A stretch of DNA of 64,000 bases from Cylindrotheca closterium (taxonomy: Eukaryota; Bacillariophyta; Bacillariophyceae; Bacillariales; Bacillariaceae), in the NCBI GenBank assembly GCA_933822405.4, contig CAKOGP040001770.1, positions 1-64,000 of the forward strand. Reading direction: 5' to 3'. Of the stretch, positions 30,845 to 43,300 are shown piece after piece. Positions within the stretch are counted from its first letter, which is position 1. The number at the start of each line of letters is the position of its first letter. The position numbers and the translations under genes were made by a program. The notes beneath the pieces were generated by a model, which worked only from the letters and a program-made list of their open reading frames with translations, was not told the DNA's origin and did no database searches.

Positions 30845-31855
30845 CTACAATGTGAGCATTGCGAAAACCAAACGTGCAATAGTCGTCGCTACCAGGCCTC
30901 CTGCTATCTTGCCTGATATACTTCCACTACTACTATCGTTTCTCATTAATGGACGTCCAAAGGCCAATCGGAAATTGGCACCATCGTCACCAAACATGTG
31001 AACGTAATAGGATTCGCCCTTGTTGGGGATCCATGCCACTCTCGATTCGATGCTCCCGTCACCACAAAGCCTTGCTTCTTCAACCTTTGGCTTGACATCG
31101 ACACAAGATAGATCACTGCAACTACTCGAATAGACCAGAAAGCTAAATGGTTGCTCCGAGCAAACGACCATGACGACTTCTGTGTCGTCCATTTCCCCTG
31201 GAATTGCAAACCAAACTCCTGGACCATCCGGGCTGGTACCATTGCACGCTGGAGCAGTCGTTGAAGTCACAGATCCACCAGTAGTTCCTGTATAGGTCTT
31301 ATCCATTTCTAGCACAGGAGGTGAGTTGCAAAAGGCATTCTCAGGTGGAAGCTCGTCCACAAACATGGCGAAATCACCACTGATTCCAGCAGTGTCGTCT
31401 TGAACAAACAGCGAGTATTCCACGCCAGCCACCGACTGAAATTCTAAAACAGCTTTGCTCTCGTCATCAAAACAGGTCGTATTGGAGCCACCTTCCACTT
31501 TGGTTTCGGCGGCACTGTCCACACAACTGTTGCTGTCACAGGAGGTAAATACAGAGACTCGACTGATGAATTGAGCTTCAGTGGAACAAGAAGTAATTCT
31601 CATTTTGGCACCAGTGCCAATCATTGTGTAGAAGATACCCGCATTACTGAGATCAAAGAATTCGTTGGTGGGTCCACATGGAATCAGCTTGAGATCCAAG
31701 TTGAATGTGGTATTGGCATCCATGGTGTTGCCGAATATGCTTGCAGAACCTGGTACGATAGTACTAACTTTCTGGTTACATCTTTCTGTGAAGTCGGCAG
31801 AATATACTAGTCCAATGGAGCAGAAGGCTGATGCAATGAACGATATTTTCGTCAT
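30845..31855 (-). CDS. Secreted, probably GPI-anchored protein, 336 aa
   Basis: From the ATG at 31855 the protein has a signal peptide (MTKISFIASAFCSIGLVYSA) and ends with a small-residue stretch, SSSGSISGKIAGG, plus a hydrophobic tail, as in GPI-anchored proteins. The body contains two similar beta-rich modules with conserved Cys. Each has the pattern FFDLSNAGIFYTMIGTGAKM / GPGVWFAIPGEMDD followed by SVFTSCDSNSCVD / LVYSSSCSDLSCVD. Similar modules occur in predicted extracellular proteins of diatoms and resemble pre-peptidase C-terminal-like sandwiches. The family function is not known; a cell-surface role is inferred. The frame extends upstream to 31903, but that start lacks a signal peptide. 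Confidence 0.75.
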   Translation of the reverse strand: MTKISFIASAFCSIGLVYSADFTERCNQKVSTIVPGSASIFGNTMDANTTFNLDLKLIPCGPTNEFFDLSNAGIFYTMIGTGAKMRITSCSTEAQFISRVSVFTSCDSNSCVDSAAETKVEGGSNTTCFDDESKAVLEFQSVAGVEYSLFVQDDTAGISGDFAMFVDELPPENAFCNSPPVLEMDKTYTGTTGGSVTSTTAPACNGTSPDGPGVWFAIPGEMDDTEVVMVVCSEQPFSFLVYSSSCSDLSCVDVKPKVEEARLCGDGSIESRVAWIPNKGESYYVHMFGDDGANFRLAFGRPLMRNDSSSGSISGKIAGGLVATTIARLVFAMLTL

Positions 31856-32098
31856 CTTGTTGTTGATTTGTAATGTTGAAAGAAGATTTGAACAATCATT
31901 CATCCAACGGTTGGATTTTTGGAGTTTCCAATTTCAGTCACGGCCTCCTCTCCAACCAAGACTAAAGGAAAATGGAGTATTAATACTGATTCATACGATT
32001 AAAAAGAATGCCGAAGAACACATACATCATTCGATCTACTTGTACTTGCATCACTGCTCCATTCTTGGTTGTGATATTGGTAGTATTGGTTCTGTTCG

Positions 32099-33925
32099 AT
32101 GACAGCCACCATGTTGTCCCGGACGAGTGCGATCCGATCTCGCAGCACTCAAGTACTGAATAGAAGAGTTCGATCATCACATAATAGGCTTTTCTCTGGC
32201 GGGGTCTCCGCCAGATCTTATGGCATCACTAGCCAAGCACTGCTATCGGTGGTTCCATCAACCGTGGTTGGATCCTCTTGGTTCTTGACCCACAACGGCC
32301 ATGGTGCACAATCTGAGTGCACGACCATGATATTGGCTAGCAGTCCATCGACGTTGGCAACTAGTAAGCAATCATTCTATCGACAATTCCTTCGTTGGTT
32401 ACAACAGTGGTGGACGAAAGCATGGGGATTTACCTTGGTGGCTACGAGAACCACTGAAGTTGCCCTTCGGTTATCTCCACTGGCTATATTATCGCCCCTT
32501 GCTTTACTCTTTGATTCAGTTTACCTCAAGAATGTCACCTGGAACTATCTTGTATCTTCCATTCAAGGCATTGGACCAGTGGCTGTCAAGTTTGCTCAAT
32601 GGATTGCCACCCGGCGAGATATCTTTCCTCCCACACTCTGTGACAAGTTGGGAGTCTTGCACGATCAGGGATATCCTCATGCGTGGATACATACGGATGA
32701 CACCCTGACACGAGCATTTGGAGACTATCAAGCCAAAGGCTTGGTAGTGAACGAGAAGGATGTGATTGGGTGTGGATCGGCTGCACAAGTGTATCGCGGC
32801 AAACTGACGACCCAAGGCAGCAACGGAGAGACTATTGAAAAGATGGTCGCCATAAAAGTGTTACATCCAAAGTTCCAAAAGCAGGTCGATGGTGATTTGA
32901 AGCTAATCACCATCATTGCAGAGCTACTCCATTCAATTCCAGCGGATGTCATTCGGATGCTGAACTTACCCCGGGCAACGGAAACCTTTGGAACGGCTCT
33001 ATGCCTGCAAGCTGATTTGACCTACGAAGCCGAAAATTTGAAACAATTCAGAAGCAATTTTTACCGCGATTCCAAGTCCAAAGAAAAGAACTCGACCATC
33101 GTATTTCCGAAACCATTAGAAGGCTGGTCCAATCCTCAAGTCATCGTTGAGGAATATGTGGACAATGCGGTCCCGATATCCCAGTTCTTGCATGATTCGT
33201 CACCTGAAGGCGTTGCTGTTCGTCGAGACTTGGCAGGGCCTCTACTGAGAGCATTTCTAAAGATGGTCTTCTTGGACAATTTTGTAAGTATCAAAAGCAT
33301 GTATGCATGTATGATGGCAAAACACAGAGTATGCCTTAGAAGCTCAACGACGTTTTCGAATTACATTACATTGTAGGTCCATGGCGATTTACACCCTGGC
33401 AATGTGCTAGTCAAGACGACGACCAAGAAGCAAGAGACTTCATGGTTCTGGAATTCCAGCAACGATGAAGGAAAAGAGATTACACACCACTCGATCGTTT
33501 TCTTGGATGCTGGCATAACCAATTCATTAAGTCCCGATGACCAAAGGAATCTAAAGGATCTATTTCGTGCAGTGATTTTCAATGAAGGGGAAAAGGCTGG
33601 TCGTCTCATGGTGGAACGAGCCAAGTACGAACGTTGCAGTCAAATTCCGGGTGGTGTGGATGCTTTTGCCAAGGGTGTTGGTGAAATTGTGTCCGAGTTC
33701 CATGACCGGCGCAAAGAAGGTTTGACGCTGGGTGCTGTCCGGATAGGAGGACTATTGGGACGTGTTTTGGATCTATGCCGTGTCCATGGAGTGGAGATTG
33801 ATCCCGCCATGGCTAGTGTCGTGATCTCAACCTTGGTACTAGAAGGTCTGGGTCGATCGTTGTCACCCGAACTTAACCTGATCGACTTTGCTCGACCCTT
33901 TGTGATGGGAGGCGGAACTGTTTGA
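32099..33925 (+). CDS. ABC1/UbiB (ADCK2-like) atypical kinase, two exons, 577 aa
   Basis: Exons are 32099-33283 and 33377-33925; the intron lies just before the catalytic loop. UbiB-family motifs are present. They include GIGPVAVKFAQWIATRRDIFP, where KxxQ is the family signature, the nucleotide loop IGCGSAAQVYRG, VAIKVLHP with the ATP-binding Lys, FVHGDLHPGNVLV with the catalytic Asp and Asn, and IVFLDAGITNSL, the DFG-equivalent. The N-terminus is Arg/Ser-rich with few acids (about 1-45), suggesting mitochondrial import. ADCK/COQ8 kinases support ubiquinone synthesis and lipid homeostasis. The long segment between KxxQ and the kinase core fits the ADCK2 type, which I favour on this visible pattern only. 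Confidence 0.9.
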
Positions 33926-34460
33926 GACTCTCTATTGATGACAAAGAGTCAGCAGCGGTGAAACCGACAGATTGTATCGCACCAGTGGCCACTCTTGATT
34001 ACGAGATGAAAAGCCATCAGCGACATATTATCCCGAGCCCTTTACGATGATTTTCCTTCAGCGTCGTCACGGCTGAGTAACTTCGTAGGCCTTTGCCGAG
34101 CGCAACATTGCTTTGGAGGTTGGGAGGACAATAGTTCTCAAGTTTCTCTGGTCTTTGATCTTCTAGTCATTCGTACTATGTTGGTACATGGGACAGCTCA
34201 GTTAGGCATCGGCAAAGAAGATTTTTAAAATTGTTGGCTGCCGAATCATCGAGTCATCACCTATTTGGATGATTAGAGTCTCGTATTGGAAAGGAGCTAA
34301 TTTGTTCGTAATGTAGGATGCTTAACACGAAATTCTAGCTAGTACTCTTGCTATCATTGTTTGAACTGGAGTATTGGTAATCCAGCACCAAAATTTAAGG
34401 GGGATTTCATAAACTCAACCAGTTGATGAAAACGACCAACCAAACTCATCTCCTTCTATC
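33926..34460. other. Intergenic region, nothing recognised
   Basis: 535 bp between the UbiB kinase gene and the next gene on the same strand. There is no open frame with protein-like composition, no RNA gene and no repeat. Confidence 0.5.
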
Positions 34461-35543
34461 ATGTCATCAGCTAGAGAGCAACAGGAAGAGATTTGGAAGA
34501 GGTTAATCGCGGCCCAAAATATCGAGGGCTCGAAATCAAAGACCAATCAACAAGAAAAATGGCCGTCATATAACGATGTCCTACACGATGTGCGAAAGAC
34601 TGACTACAATGAAATCTTGACGTGCCCCGCTGACATCCATCCTATTTCAGATGGGCGTGATAAGACGATATGTCCACAAGGAGCAGTGTGTTGTGCCAAG
34701 CTAGAATTGTTCTCTTTTCCGAATGATATTAGAGGGAAGCCTTACACTGGATTATTGCAGCCTGGAAGCACATCAGAACATTGCATCATTCGGCTTTCCT
34801 CAGCTCTTCAGCCAATGAATTCGAGTGACCAGAACAACAAGCTCGCGAGTATGTTCTTGGGCAAGCGGTTAGCAAATGCAAAGCTTTTTCCAGCTGCGGC
34901 CATCAAAATGTTCCGCGGAAACCGAATAGAGAGCGGGAACATGCTGTTCCTGGGATGCAAAGTTGGACAAGAGGAAGAAGATTTCTTCGCCCATTGCCTA
35001 TGTACACAAATTACATCATCCATGCCCACCACGTTGAAGCCCATTTTGAAGCTGTTCAAGAAATATTCGGCGACACCCTTGCTCCTTGGAAATTCGAATC
35101 TTTGTTCTTTTGATACGCATGGCGAAATGTCCCAAGATTTTAACTTTCCCTTCTGCCTGACGCTACGGCCGAGGATGGAGAGTGGTGCTAGATTCCTTGA
35201 CGAGGTCCTTGATATACCCGCCGGTACCCACCTTTACGATTTATTCGCAAGTCCCGATCCATTGTCAGTAGCTGATGGAAGGAAGCTGCAACGAATAGGT
35301 CGTATTGTGACAACATCAGAAATGATACCTTCTACTCCCAATGATGGTCTTTTCTTTCGCCATCAAAAGAAGGACGAAGACTTCAAGTTCAAACCACACT
35401 GGAAGTCGGAGTTGCAAACTAAAGTCACGCTAAAAACTGGTCGAAAGGGAACAGTGGCCAGCGTCGCTGGGTGGAAGCTTTTCGAGCATCAGATTGCAGA
35501 TGGTGGCTACATTGATTTTGAGGCAAGTGAAGGATCTTCATGA
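34461..35543 (+). CDS. Unrecognised protein, possible catalase-like barrel, 360 aa
   Basis: The intronless frame has good protein composition and no signal peptide or membrane helix. The middle part reads GLLQPGSTSEHCIIRLSSALQP, then KLFPAAAIKMFRGNRIESGNMLFLG. This layout (His in a strand start, then RxSxA, then PAxAxKxxR, then SxNxLF) recalls the core beta-barrel of catalase-related heme proteins. However, the proximal Tyr motif and the distal His/Asn of true catalases are not evident, so activity cannot be claimed. The C-terminus has a small beta-rich end (TGRKGTVASVAGWKLFEHQI). It is tail to tail with the APC2 gene (53 bp between stops). Confidence 0.6.
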   Translation: MSSAREQQEEIWKRLIAAQNIEGSKSKTNQQEKWPSYNDVLHDVRKTDYNEILTCPADIHPISDGRDKTICPQGAVCCAKLELFSFPNDIRGKPYTGLLQPGSTSEHCIIRLSSALQPMNSSDQNNKLASMFLGKRLANAKLFPAAAIKMFRGNRIESGNMLFLGCKVGQEEEDFFAHCLCTQITSSMPTTLKPILKLFKKYSATPLLLGNSNLCSFDTHGEMSQDFNFPFCLTLRPRMESGARFLDEVLDIPAGTHLYDLFASPDPLSVADGRKLQRIGRIVTTSEMIPSTPNDGLFFRHQKKDEDFKFKPHWKSELQTKVTLKTGRKGTVASVAGWKLFEHQIADGGYIDFEASEGSS

Positions 35544-35596
35544 CATATTATAGAACATAAAGCACAGTTTTGTATTCCTATTATAAAACTAGTTAG

Positions 35597-37935
35597 TTAT
35601 TTCTTGACGAGCTTATACATTCCATCTGGTCCGCACTCCAGCTTTTCCTGTTTGCACAGGTGCTTGAGGAACATGCCCAGTTGTTGCGGCGTCTTGTTGT
35701 ACTTGACATCAGATCCTGTGACAAACATCTTCAACATGTTGTGAATTCTTTCCAGTGGTAACTGCCCCAAGTTTGTGAGCATGCCACAAATATAACTTTC
35801 ATAAACTTCCAAATCTTCCTCCTCCTGGGCTGCAAGGGACACTCCTTGGCCATGATCGTCGTCATCAATCGAAGCAAAGGCAGCACTTTGATCGTTCCCT
35901 ATTTGCAACAAGTGTTCCGTAGTGGCAACCTCATAAGTCACTTGATCTCGTCCAGAAACAAGCTTGATGACTCGATTGTTCACCCAGTACGCCATGCGCT
36001 TTTGAACTTGCTGTTCGGGAATACCAGTCTCGTTGGACAAGTCCTCCAGAGTCCATTCCGCCTTATCCTCAAAGTGGGCAATCAAGGTTGCGAGAAGCGG
36101 TGCTACGGAGAAATCTCGAGTCTCGATTGCCATGGTTCCATCTGGCTGTGGCTCTAAAACATCCAATTCGAGTTGCACAGTGCCAAGCTGGTTCAACCAA
36201 ACAAGCCGTCTTGGATTCTTTAGCCTTGCATATTCGGCACCGAATTCGTCCAGATCTGCTTGGAGTCGGGGGTGATGCTTGAATTGTTCATTCTTCAAAG
36301 CTGGCCAGAAAATATGAGAGACAATCTCGGCATCGACTGGGTCCCTCATTGGTGGTTCCTCACTTGCTAGATCGGCAATGGCTTTGGCCCTGTCGTTGGA
36401 TTGGAGTGTGTTTTGAATATTGGATACAATACGTTTGCTGTCATCGGTGTCCTTGACCATGATTTCGCAATTTCGCATTGATACTTCCCCAAATCTCAAT
36501 TTCAAAAGTTCCAAGGTATGTACTTCCTTGTCCGTATTGAAATCGAGATTGGCCAAGAGCTTATCGGCCAACATGAGTCGGTATTCGTTGACAAAGAGTT
36601 CCTTGCTACCATAAATGCTGACCAGCATGGAGAGAATATCTCCACCACCACCCTTTGTGACTCCCGTACTGGCAAAGAAGGTTCCCTTTGGTTTGGTAAT
36701 CGGGGGTGGCGGTTGCCAATCAAAGTCTGGTGGTTCATCATCTTCGTCATCGTCCGACTCATTTTCGGCCGTGACATGTTCCAATGGACGAGCATCTTGT
36801 CGACGAAGTTCCTCGTAGAGATCTCCACCCACTTCTTGATCAGTCAGACTGGTGATAATGCACCGAACGGTATTGTGACGACGACGAAGATATGCCCTAA
36901 CAGGTTCCGTGACCACTTGTAGGAGTCTATCAGATGGATCAATCACCCGTAGCACTTTAATGGTATTGATATAGACATCAATAATTTGGGAAGTATTGGC
37001 ACCTGGATGATTCAAACGACGAATTAGACTTTCCTTGAGCGCCTGTCCCAGTGCAGGATGCATTCGGGTGCGATCCAAAACACGCTCCAATTCCATCACC
37101 GCTGGATGAGAATCCGGATATTCGGCCACTAGATCGAATATTTCTTCGTTTCGAACCAGGCAGAAACATTCGGCGCAGGAATAAGAGAGTCGAGAAGACC
37201 AGTCATCTTGCTCCAGGGCCTCCGGTCCCACCAGATCCTGTAGCCAAGGTTCCAATGCTAGTTCCTTGAATCCTTGCACTCGTTCAAACATGTTTTCTTC
37301 TTCAAATTCGGCAGATATAATGGTCTTGACATATTTGAAAATTGTTTGATGCAACGCCTCCCCCAATGGTTGCTGCAGCATGCCACCCTTGCGAATCCAA
37401 CCCAACGTACGCAAATCTTGAAACAATGTCAATTCTTCTTGGTCGGGAGATGACTCGTCATTTTCCTCCTCTTCGTCTTCTTCTTGTTGTTGCTGGTATT
37501 TCTGTTGTCGTTGGTACAGGCTTCTTCGAAACAAAACTTGAAACGACTTCAAAAAGGAAGCGTCCGCACAGGCCATGACGGCTGCTGTCATTGCTTGTCT
37601 TCGGGACTCTCTTGGGTCTGACGAAAAGGAACACACCAATTCGGGAGATCCATTTTCAGCAGTCTATGAAGCACGGATAGAGAAAAATGATAATAATTTG
37701 GTTAGATAGTGATAATCATGTAGCATCCATGCCACTACCAAAATGACAGTCTTACCCAGGATTCCAATACATGCGTCAATCGTCGAATTCGTCGCGGCAA
37801 TGATTTTGATTTTCGATCCCCCGAAAAGAATTCTTGAGCTGCCACTGTACTCGGTCGTGTCTGAACCGCTTGGATCCGCAATTGACCCAGGTGCGCCCTT
37901 TGTTCTGTGGAAACCATTGGGAGTGTTTGTGCCAT
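35597..37935 (-). CDS. APC2: Anaphase-promoting complex subunit 2 (cullin), two exons, 748 aa
   Basis: Exons are 37935-37756 and 37663-35597, joining ESW-TAENGSPELV. The cullin-homology region is clear: VSIYGSKELFVNEYRLMLADKLL, ELLKLRFGEVSMRNCEIMVKD, then IFWPALKNEQFKHHPRL, LGTVQLELDV and LATLIAHFEDKAEWTLEDLS. The C-terminal APC2 winged helix ends with YICGMLTNLGQLPLERIHNMLKMF and MFLKHLCKQEKLECGPDGMYKL. APC2 binds the RING subunit APC11 to form the catalytic core of the APC/C, which ubiquitinates cyclins and securin. The helical cullin-repeat N-terminal half is more divergent, with an acidic insert near residue 110. Confidence 0.94.
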
Positions 37936-38247
37936 CGTATTATTGACGTTAGTTGTTGTTTTGATTTTGCTTTTTGCTTTTGAGTTTTCACTTGGTAGTC
38001 GACCACTTTGACTCTATTCACGTCCGTGCGTGACTGACTGCATCCACTAGTGAAGTGTCCTGTCCCTATGTCCGTAGTAGTTTCGTGTGTGGCCTCCAAA
38101 GCTTTGGCCTCAAGCCTCTGTTGAAACTTGCAATTTGAAAGGTGGTTTGTGTTTGGAGGCTAATATTGAACAACAAAGAGTACTTTCAAGCATTTTTTTC
38201 TACAGCATCAGCAAAGATATTTCAATACCAATAACCAGAAGGCAACA
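37936..38247. other. Divergent promoter region of APC2 and eIF3e
   Basis: 312 bp between head-to-head housekeeping genes. It is expected to hold both promoters; no conserved element is identified. Confidence 0.45.
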
Positions 38248-39865
38248 ATGACAGAAGGAATGGAACAATGGGACTTGACGTCCAAGATTTCTCCCTATTT
38301 GGATCGACACATGATGTTTCCCTTGTTGGAGTTTATGGACGGTTTGATCAAGGAAGGCAAGATTGGGTACTCATCAAAGGATGTAGCTGCTGCTCGTCTC
38401 GCGTTGCTCAAGCCTACACACATGGTCGATTACGCAATTGATATTCACAAGAGTTTGGAAGGCGGAACTGTACCAAAAGAAATGGAGGAAAAGAAGGCAA
38501 CTACTTTGAAAACCTTGGAAGAACTAGAGAATGGCTGCAAGGCTCTGCATGAATTGAATTCCAACGCAGAAGAGAAGGTAAGATACAAAATGCCCATGCA
38601 CTCTTTGGAGAGTTTTGATTCTGCTTTGCAAAATTTAAGAGAAAAAGATCTGACCGAAGTTATCTTGCTTCCATTCCTTGTATTATCAGTCCAAATTGTT
38701 GGCTGCTGGAAAGTGGAACGTCCCTGCTCTTGGGGATCATAAGATTACCCCTGATGTCGTTGAAACTTATCGCCAACATGCTAAATTCAAATTTGAATGT
38801 GGGGACTACAAGGGTTCTCGAGATATGCTAGAGGTTTACATTTCATTGTTTGCCAAGGCTCCCAAAGCCTCCAACTCTACAGAGGATGACGAGTTGCTGG
38901 CATATACCAATTCTTCCAAATCGCAATCAAAAGAAAAGGAAGAAACCGGAGACTCAAATATTTATTACCTCACCGCTGTCAATGAAAGCATTTTGCAAAC
39001 TCTTTGGGGAAAACTTGCTTGCGAAATTTTGGTCGAAGACTGGGAAGCCGCCAGTGTCGCTGTCGAAGCCGTCAAGGCAGCCATTGAATCCTTGGTTTCC
39101 TCAAACCAAGTCAGTCCACTCAAGGCTCTTTCGCAACGTACGTGGTTGCTGCACTGGGCCTTGTTTGTCTACTGGAACAACTCTGCCAAGGGTGGTCTAG
39201 AACAACTGGTGGAACTCTTCCACACGGAACGATACAAGCAAGCCATTACTACCAATGCTCCACACCTTTCGAGGTACTTGACGGCTGCTGTTCTATTGTG
39301 CAAGCGCCGTCTGACCAAAAAGGCTGGATCTCCCGGTACGGACGCCCGACGTGTCATGAAGAACTTGATCAATGTCATGCAAGACTGTGAACACACGGAC
39401 CCCATTGTCGAATTTGTGAACTGTTTGTGCGTCAAGTTTGACTTTGAATCGGCACAGACCAAGCTGGCCGAATGCGAAAATGTACTCGCCGCAGATTTCT
39501 TCCTGTGCCAGCAAACGGCACTGTTCATGGAGGAAGCTCGTGTCTTTGTATTTGAGAATTACTGTAGAATCCACAACAAGATTGACTTGAGTGCTCTTGG
39601 CACCAAGTTGGCCATGAATCAGGACGAAGCAGAAAGATGGATTGTCGACTTGATCAGAAATGCTGATTTGGATGCCAAGATTGACTCGGAAGAAGGGTGT
39701 GTAGTAATGGGTGGCAGTGTCCAAAGTGTATACGAACAAGTAATGGAGCGCACTCGGGATCTCAATGTACGAAGTGCCACTTTGACACAAAACCTAAATA
39801 CTGTCCTGAACGAGGCACGAAAAGAAAAGAAAAAGAAGGAGGAGGCAGCCCGTGAAGAAGATTAG
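38248..39865 (+). CDS. EIF3E: Translation initiation factor eIF3 subunit e, two exons, 501 aa
   Basis: Exons are 38248-38577 and 38690-39865. The N-terminus WDLTSKISPYLDRHMMFPLLEFM and the stretch LLKPTHMVDYAIDIHKSL are characteristic of eIF3e/INT6. The C-terminal PCI domain is recognisable: VFVFENYCRIHNKIDLSALGTKLAMNQDEAERWIVDLIRNADLDAKIDSEEGCVVMGG. eIF3e is part of the eIF3 scaffold that recruits mRNA to the 40S subunit. The protein is slightly longer than the animal form (about 445 aa) because of a Lys/Glu/Ser linker near 200. The intron contains long open stretches, so the 3' splice site was chosen by frame. Confidence 0.94.
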
Positions 39866-40369
39866 ACTTTGTTATAACTGTGATAAGAAAAGTGAAACGG
39901 GTTCTTTTGTCATCTGTGTTGCATTACCGCTACTTTTTGCAGTATTCGAATGTGCATCTAGATATAGAGGGAATGGCTACAGTGGACCAGCCGCTTGCAC
40001 GATTCTGTTCCCTGGCTACAAGCCTACGTGATCATTATAGATATAGGTAACAAGTTGATTTGCTTGCATTTTAGGAGATGGACAATTGACAGTACCAGGT
40101 AATACAGCAATATGACCAATTTGTTGGTGGATTAGTTTCAAAAATTGTGGGTTAGAAGAAAGCAACGGAAAATAGCGGTCGAAGGAGTCAAACAAGGTTC
40201 TTGTCATTTTACGTTCCTGCTGGTTTTCTTTGTTTCAAAAACACACAGCAACCTCATCTCCTTCCCTTGGTATTCTTATTATAGTACCAGGACTGTACGA
40301 GCACAACTCCATCCTCTTGATTTAAACTGCATTTACAAGACTTCAGCAGGATCAACATTTCTTTATAAG
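39866..40369. other. Intergenic region, nothing recognised
   Basis: About 500 bp between eIF3e and VPS16 on the same strand. The VPS16 frame is open upstream to 40145, but the composition before 40370 does not look coding. No RNA or repeat is seen. Confidence 0.5.
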
Positions 40370-43300
40370 ATGACAAATGTCATGCAAGCTACGAATCCAT
40401 TTGATGACACCTTTGATTCAGGTCCCGTGGATTCGTCATTGCGGGTAAACAGCAGCAACAACAACAACAACCCCTTTGACTATGATCCGTCTGCTGGTAT
40501 CAATCCATTTGCGTCAACGGATTCAGCGGGAGAAGATACCACCACATTGGATGATAATTTGGACGTCCCTTCAGGAGCACCGGTGGAAGCTTCCTGGCAA
40601 TATCTTGGCGATTTGCCGTATCGACGGGTTCCAATCTACAACAATGTACGATGGTGCGATGAGGGTAACGGAAATTCGGACGTCTTAAATTATGGCTTGT
40701 CTGCATTTCCTAGAGCTGCACTGCAACGACATCCGGAAATGCTGAATCCCAAGGAATTGCGAGAATTGCTCAGTACTTCCACCGTTACCAAAGTCGTGGG
40801 TTGTCCACATGGTGGACCCATAGCGTCTGTGACACTGCCAATTGTGGGACAAACTGCCTGGTTCAGTCAGACAGAAATCCGCATCATGACTAGTGCAGGT
40901 CGCCAATTGGCAAGGATTGACTTTCCGTTGCCAGAAATGCTTGATCGAGGCAAATACTCGCCATCTGACATTGCGGAAGTTGGATTCACTGATCGAACAA
41001 CTCTGGTAATTCTTTTGCGAGACTCTCTTTGTTTGACTTATGATTTGACTGGAGAGCCACTCCTGCCACCCTTTCACCTGTTGCCCAAGTCTGGGACAGA
41101 AGGACAAGGATTTGAATTGAAGCATGCGACCGTGTTTGAAGGAGGCGCCGCAGTCTTGTCGATTGCCAAGCAGTCGGCAATGGTCGAATTCTTGGACGAG
41201 CATGATGATCCTTCTTATTTTTCTAGTGCTCATGCGGGAGCCAGAAAGATTTTTCCGGACACTACAATTTCAGATTCTTTGGGAGGTAAGGGAGACTCGA
41301 TTGCCTCCTTTTGCGGTCTGGTCACCACATTGCCCACGGCGGCATTTGCCAGTGAATACTTTTACTCCTATGCTACTATTGCAGTACTTCCAAGGACCCG
41401 AACTGCATCCCGCCACCCGGAAATCTTTTTGTCCACAACGGACAACTCGGTCGTTGTTGCCGATGCTGCCACGACAGAATTGAAGGATTTGGATTGTCGC
41501 TCGCAAATATCTTCACCGATTGTAGCAATGACATTTGCTCCCAATGGCCGTTTTCTAGCATGCTTTACAGAGGCGTCGATGCTGACGGTCATTTCCACAA
41601 CCTTTGAAACAAAGGTGCTAGACTTTGACACATCGGAGGGCTCCAGACTGCCACCGTTGGAAATGACGTGGTGTGGTGAAGACAGGTACGTTGACGATGG
41701 TTTTACAGTCACTTGCTCAGGTTGCACGTATCACCTTTCTCATTGCATATTATGAATTCCAAACATAGTGTCGTTCTGCATTGGAAGAATCTTGGAGTTC
41801 TCATGGTTGGTCCCTATGGTGATTGGCTGCGATTTCCCTACGAGAATCAAGGCAATCTGTATCTCATTCCTGAAATGGATTGCTGTCGAGTGGTCACTGA
41901 TGTCGCTGTGGAACTACTCCAACGGGTGCCACCTGCTACAGCTCTTTTGCTCCGAATTGGCTCAATTGAACCCGCTGCCATGTTACTCGATGCGACCGAT
42001 GCCTTTGAAAATGGTTCCCCGGCTTCTGACGAGGCGGCGAAATCTATCACAGACTCGGGCATGCTATTGGAAGCGATAGAAGGATGTATCGATGCAGCAG
42101 TTCGAGAGTTTGACATCACTACTCAACAAAGGCTGCTCCGAGCGGCATCGTATGGAATGCATTTTTCATTCAAGGATGGATCCAGAGAAAAGAGAGCCAT
42201 CATGGGAGGGAAACCCGAGGAAGGACAAGATGAAATGGCTCTACCATCCCCACTTACTTCCAAGTTTGTAGAGTCTGCTCGCAAGCTCCGGGTTTTGAAC
42301 GCTGTTCGGAATCCATCGGTTGGTTTCGTCATGACTTCTTCCCAATACGATTCCATCACCCCAATAGGTGTAGTCGCCCGTCTGATTGCAACCAATCGAT
42401 CTGCATTAGCGTCATCCATTAGCAAATACTTGTCGCTTCCAAAAGCTGTCCAGCTGTTTGCCCGAGCTTCCAAAGCTGCTGCTTTTGTGGCTGGACATAA
42501 ACAACTTTCTGATTCGGATGCTGCCCAAGGTGCCATGCAAATTGTTCACGAAGCAATCCCATCCCAACCTTCCAAGAGTTTGTCATCCAGCGTCATTCGG
42601 GGTGGATATGCGACGGTTGCCATGGCTGCCAACAAGGCTGGACGACCTGGAGTTGCAAACCTTTTGTTAATGTTGGAGACAAGTGTAGCAGACAAAGTTC
42701 CGGCACTCATTTCGACTGGATCCTATGCGGATGCTGTTGCAGTGGCAACTTCGGCGAGGTAAGACTTTTTGAATGCTGTCTGTTACTCGTTCTCTGACAA
42801 CTGGACTTCTCATGTGCTTCCATTTGTCTGCAACAGCGATGCCGATTTGGTGTTCCACACAATCATGGCATATCAAAAGTACTGTTATATGAGCACACAA
42901 GATACCGGTAGGGCGAACCAAGCGTTCATGAGTACAGTGACCACAAAGTTTTCGAAAGAAGCATTCCATACGCTGCGAAGATACATGTCAACACTACCCG
43001 ATGTCAAGGAAGCCTTGAACCTCCAGCTACGGGCTCAAAAGTTTACTGACGCGGGGGTGACAATGGCTCGAAGGGCTCTGGACAAGAGGAAGGATACGCG
43101 AGAAAGGCTGAGTATTCTTGCGGTAAGTGAACATCGTTTTCCAGGAGCCTTGAATTGACGAGGACTACAACTAATGTGTTGGATGACGACTTATAGGAGA
43201 GTTCTCGTGTCTTTGGAATGGGCAAGGAAAATGCCTTCTACAAGACATGTACTGATGACTATCTCGAACTACTAAAGGATCAAGAGGTCCTGCGGACAAA

